NCBI GenBank assembly: GCA_002704345.1
Contig: PAGD01000030.1
Span: 4,399-10,978, forward strand
Direction of reading: 5' to 3'
Source of the DNA: Rhodobiaceae bacterium
GTDB lineage: Bacteria; Pseudomonadota; Alphaproteobacteria; MED-G09
Length of the DNA: 6,580 bases
Positions 5,975 through 6,580 of this stretch are shown one piece after another. Position 1 is the first letter of the stretch, and each line of letters begins with the position of its first letter. The position numbers were made by a program, and so were the translations under genes. The notes beneath the pieces are model-generated. The model saw only the letters and a program-made list of their open reading frames with translations, ran no database searches and had not been told where the DNA came from.

Positions 5975-6580
5975 ATGATTAGAAGCTTATTCCCAAATAT
6001 AATTACTAGTTTATATAAATTAATTTATATAATTGCTTTAGTAATTTCTCCTAATATTGCTTTTTCACAAGTAAACTCCGATGAGATTGAAGATATTGTT
6101 GTTGTTGGTAGTAGAATTAATAATTCAAAATTAACTAGAATTTTACCTATTACAATTATTAATTCAAAGGAAATTGAATTACTAGGAATAGATTCTGGTG
6201 ATGATTTAATAGGTAGCTTAGTCGAGCAAGGTACAAATAAATTTAATGATGCTGGAAATGCTATAGCAGGAGTTAACAGTGCTCGGGGTGATATGGGGGC
6301 TTTTAACTTAAGAAATTTGGGAACTGGGAATACTCTAGTTTTACTTAACGGACGAAGGTTAATAAACTCACCTAGCTTTCAATCTGAGTCTGTTGGCGGA
6401 AGTTTTGTACCTGTTAATTCTGTAAATACAAATATATTACCTGTTAATGGAATTGAAAGAATAGAAGTCTTGAGAGATGGTTCATCTGCTATTTATGGTG
6501 CAGATGCTGTAGCAGGAGTTGTGAACGTTATAACAAAAGATAAAATTGAAGGCTTAGGTTTAAGAATTAAAATGACAGAG
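5975..6580 (+). CDS. TonB-dependent receptor, N-terminal part (runs off the window)
   Basis: The first 202 codons of an outer-membrane TonB-dependent transporter; complete members are usually 700 residues or more, so most of the beta-barrel lies beyond the edge. Residues 1 to about 32 are a signal peptide (basic start, long hydrophobic core, cleavage near AFSQ). DEIEDIVVVGSR (36-47) is a TonB-box-like segment common at the mature N-terminus. The plug domain shows FNLRNLGTGNTLVLLNGRR (110-128) and IERIEVLRDGSSAIYGADA (160-178) followed by VAGVVNVITK, the most conserved parts of the family. The ATG at 5975 has only an A-rich upstream stretch (AAGAAAAAA) as ribosome site. The substrate cannot be read from the plug; divergence from cysK hints at nothing firm. 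Confidence 0.9.
   Translation, partial: MIRSLFPNIITSLYKLIYIIALVISPNIAFSQVNSDEIEDIVVVGSRINNSKLTRILPITIINSKEIELLGIDSGDDLIGSLVEQGTNKFNDAGNAIAGVNSARGDMGAFNLRNLGTGNTLVLLNGRRLINSPSFQSESVGGSFVPVNSVNTNILPVNGIERIEVLRDGSSAIYGADAVAGVVNVITKDKIEGLGLRIKMTE

Overview
The window is a compact, AT-rich stretch of bacterial chromosome. The best-supported placement is a low-G+C, probably marine, alphaproteobacterium. This rests on a RegB/RegA (PrrBA, ActSR) redox two-component pair whose regulator has the strongly conserved alphaproteobacterial C-terminus, on a cysteine synthase of the EGTAGNTG type common in that class, and on tiny intergenic gaps with overlapping genes. A TonB-dependent receptor argues against a SAR11-type cell. 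The lineage is inferred from remembered family features, not from a database search.

Layout. Bases 1-53 (minus) hold the first codons of a gene that leaves the window, possibly an isopenicillin-N-synthase-like oxygenase. Bases 79-861 (minus) encode an exported DUF3108 protein. A divergent spacer (862-950) with a TATAAT box leads into a plus-strand operon: a HAD-family hydrolase (951-1577), the membrane sensor kinase RegB (1584-2873) and its response regulator RegA (2904-3443). This operon meets a minus-strand operon tail to tail, and the two stop codons share one TTAA. The minus-strand operon, read from 5871 down to 3440, is cysK, a previously untracked 42-residue membrane peptide (4743-4871), a TIGR03084/DinB-like metal-binding protein, and a stand-alone CinA-C-domain protein. 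Its members are separated by 1 nt, 6 nt and an 8-nt overlap. A second divergent spacer (5872-5974) holds a TATAAT box and two short dyads. It precedes a plus-strand TonB-dependent receptor whose signal peptide and plug are present and whose barrel lies beyond the right edge.

How the genes may work together. RegBA should couple membrane quinone/redox state to transcription; the upstream HAD enzyme is co-transcribed but of unknown substrate. The cysK operon joins cysteine synthesis to a protein of a superfamily that includes thiol-dependent enzymes, which makes a thiol-linked role a reasonable but untested idea. No RNA gene, CRISPR array, insertion sequence, long repeat or convincing intrinsic terminator was seen. 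Most of the window is ordinary core genome. The points worth a second look are the tiny coupled membrane protein, the operon it sits in, and an unusual His-His H-box in RegB.
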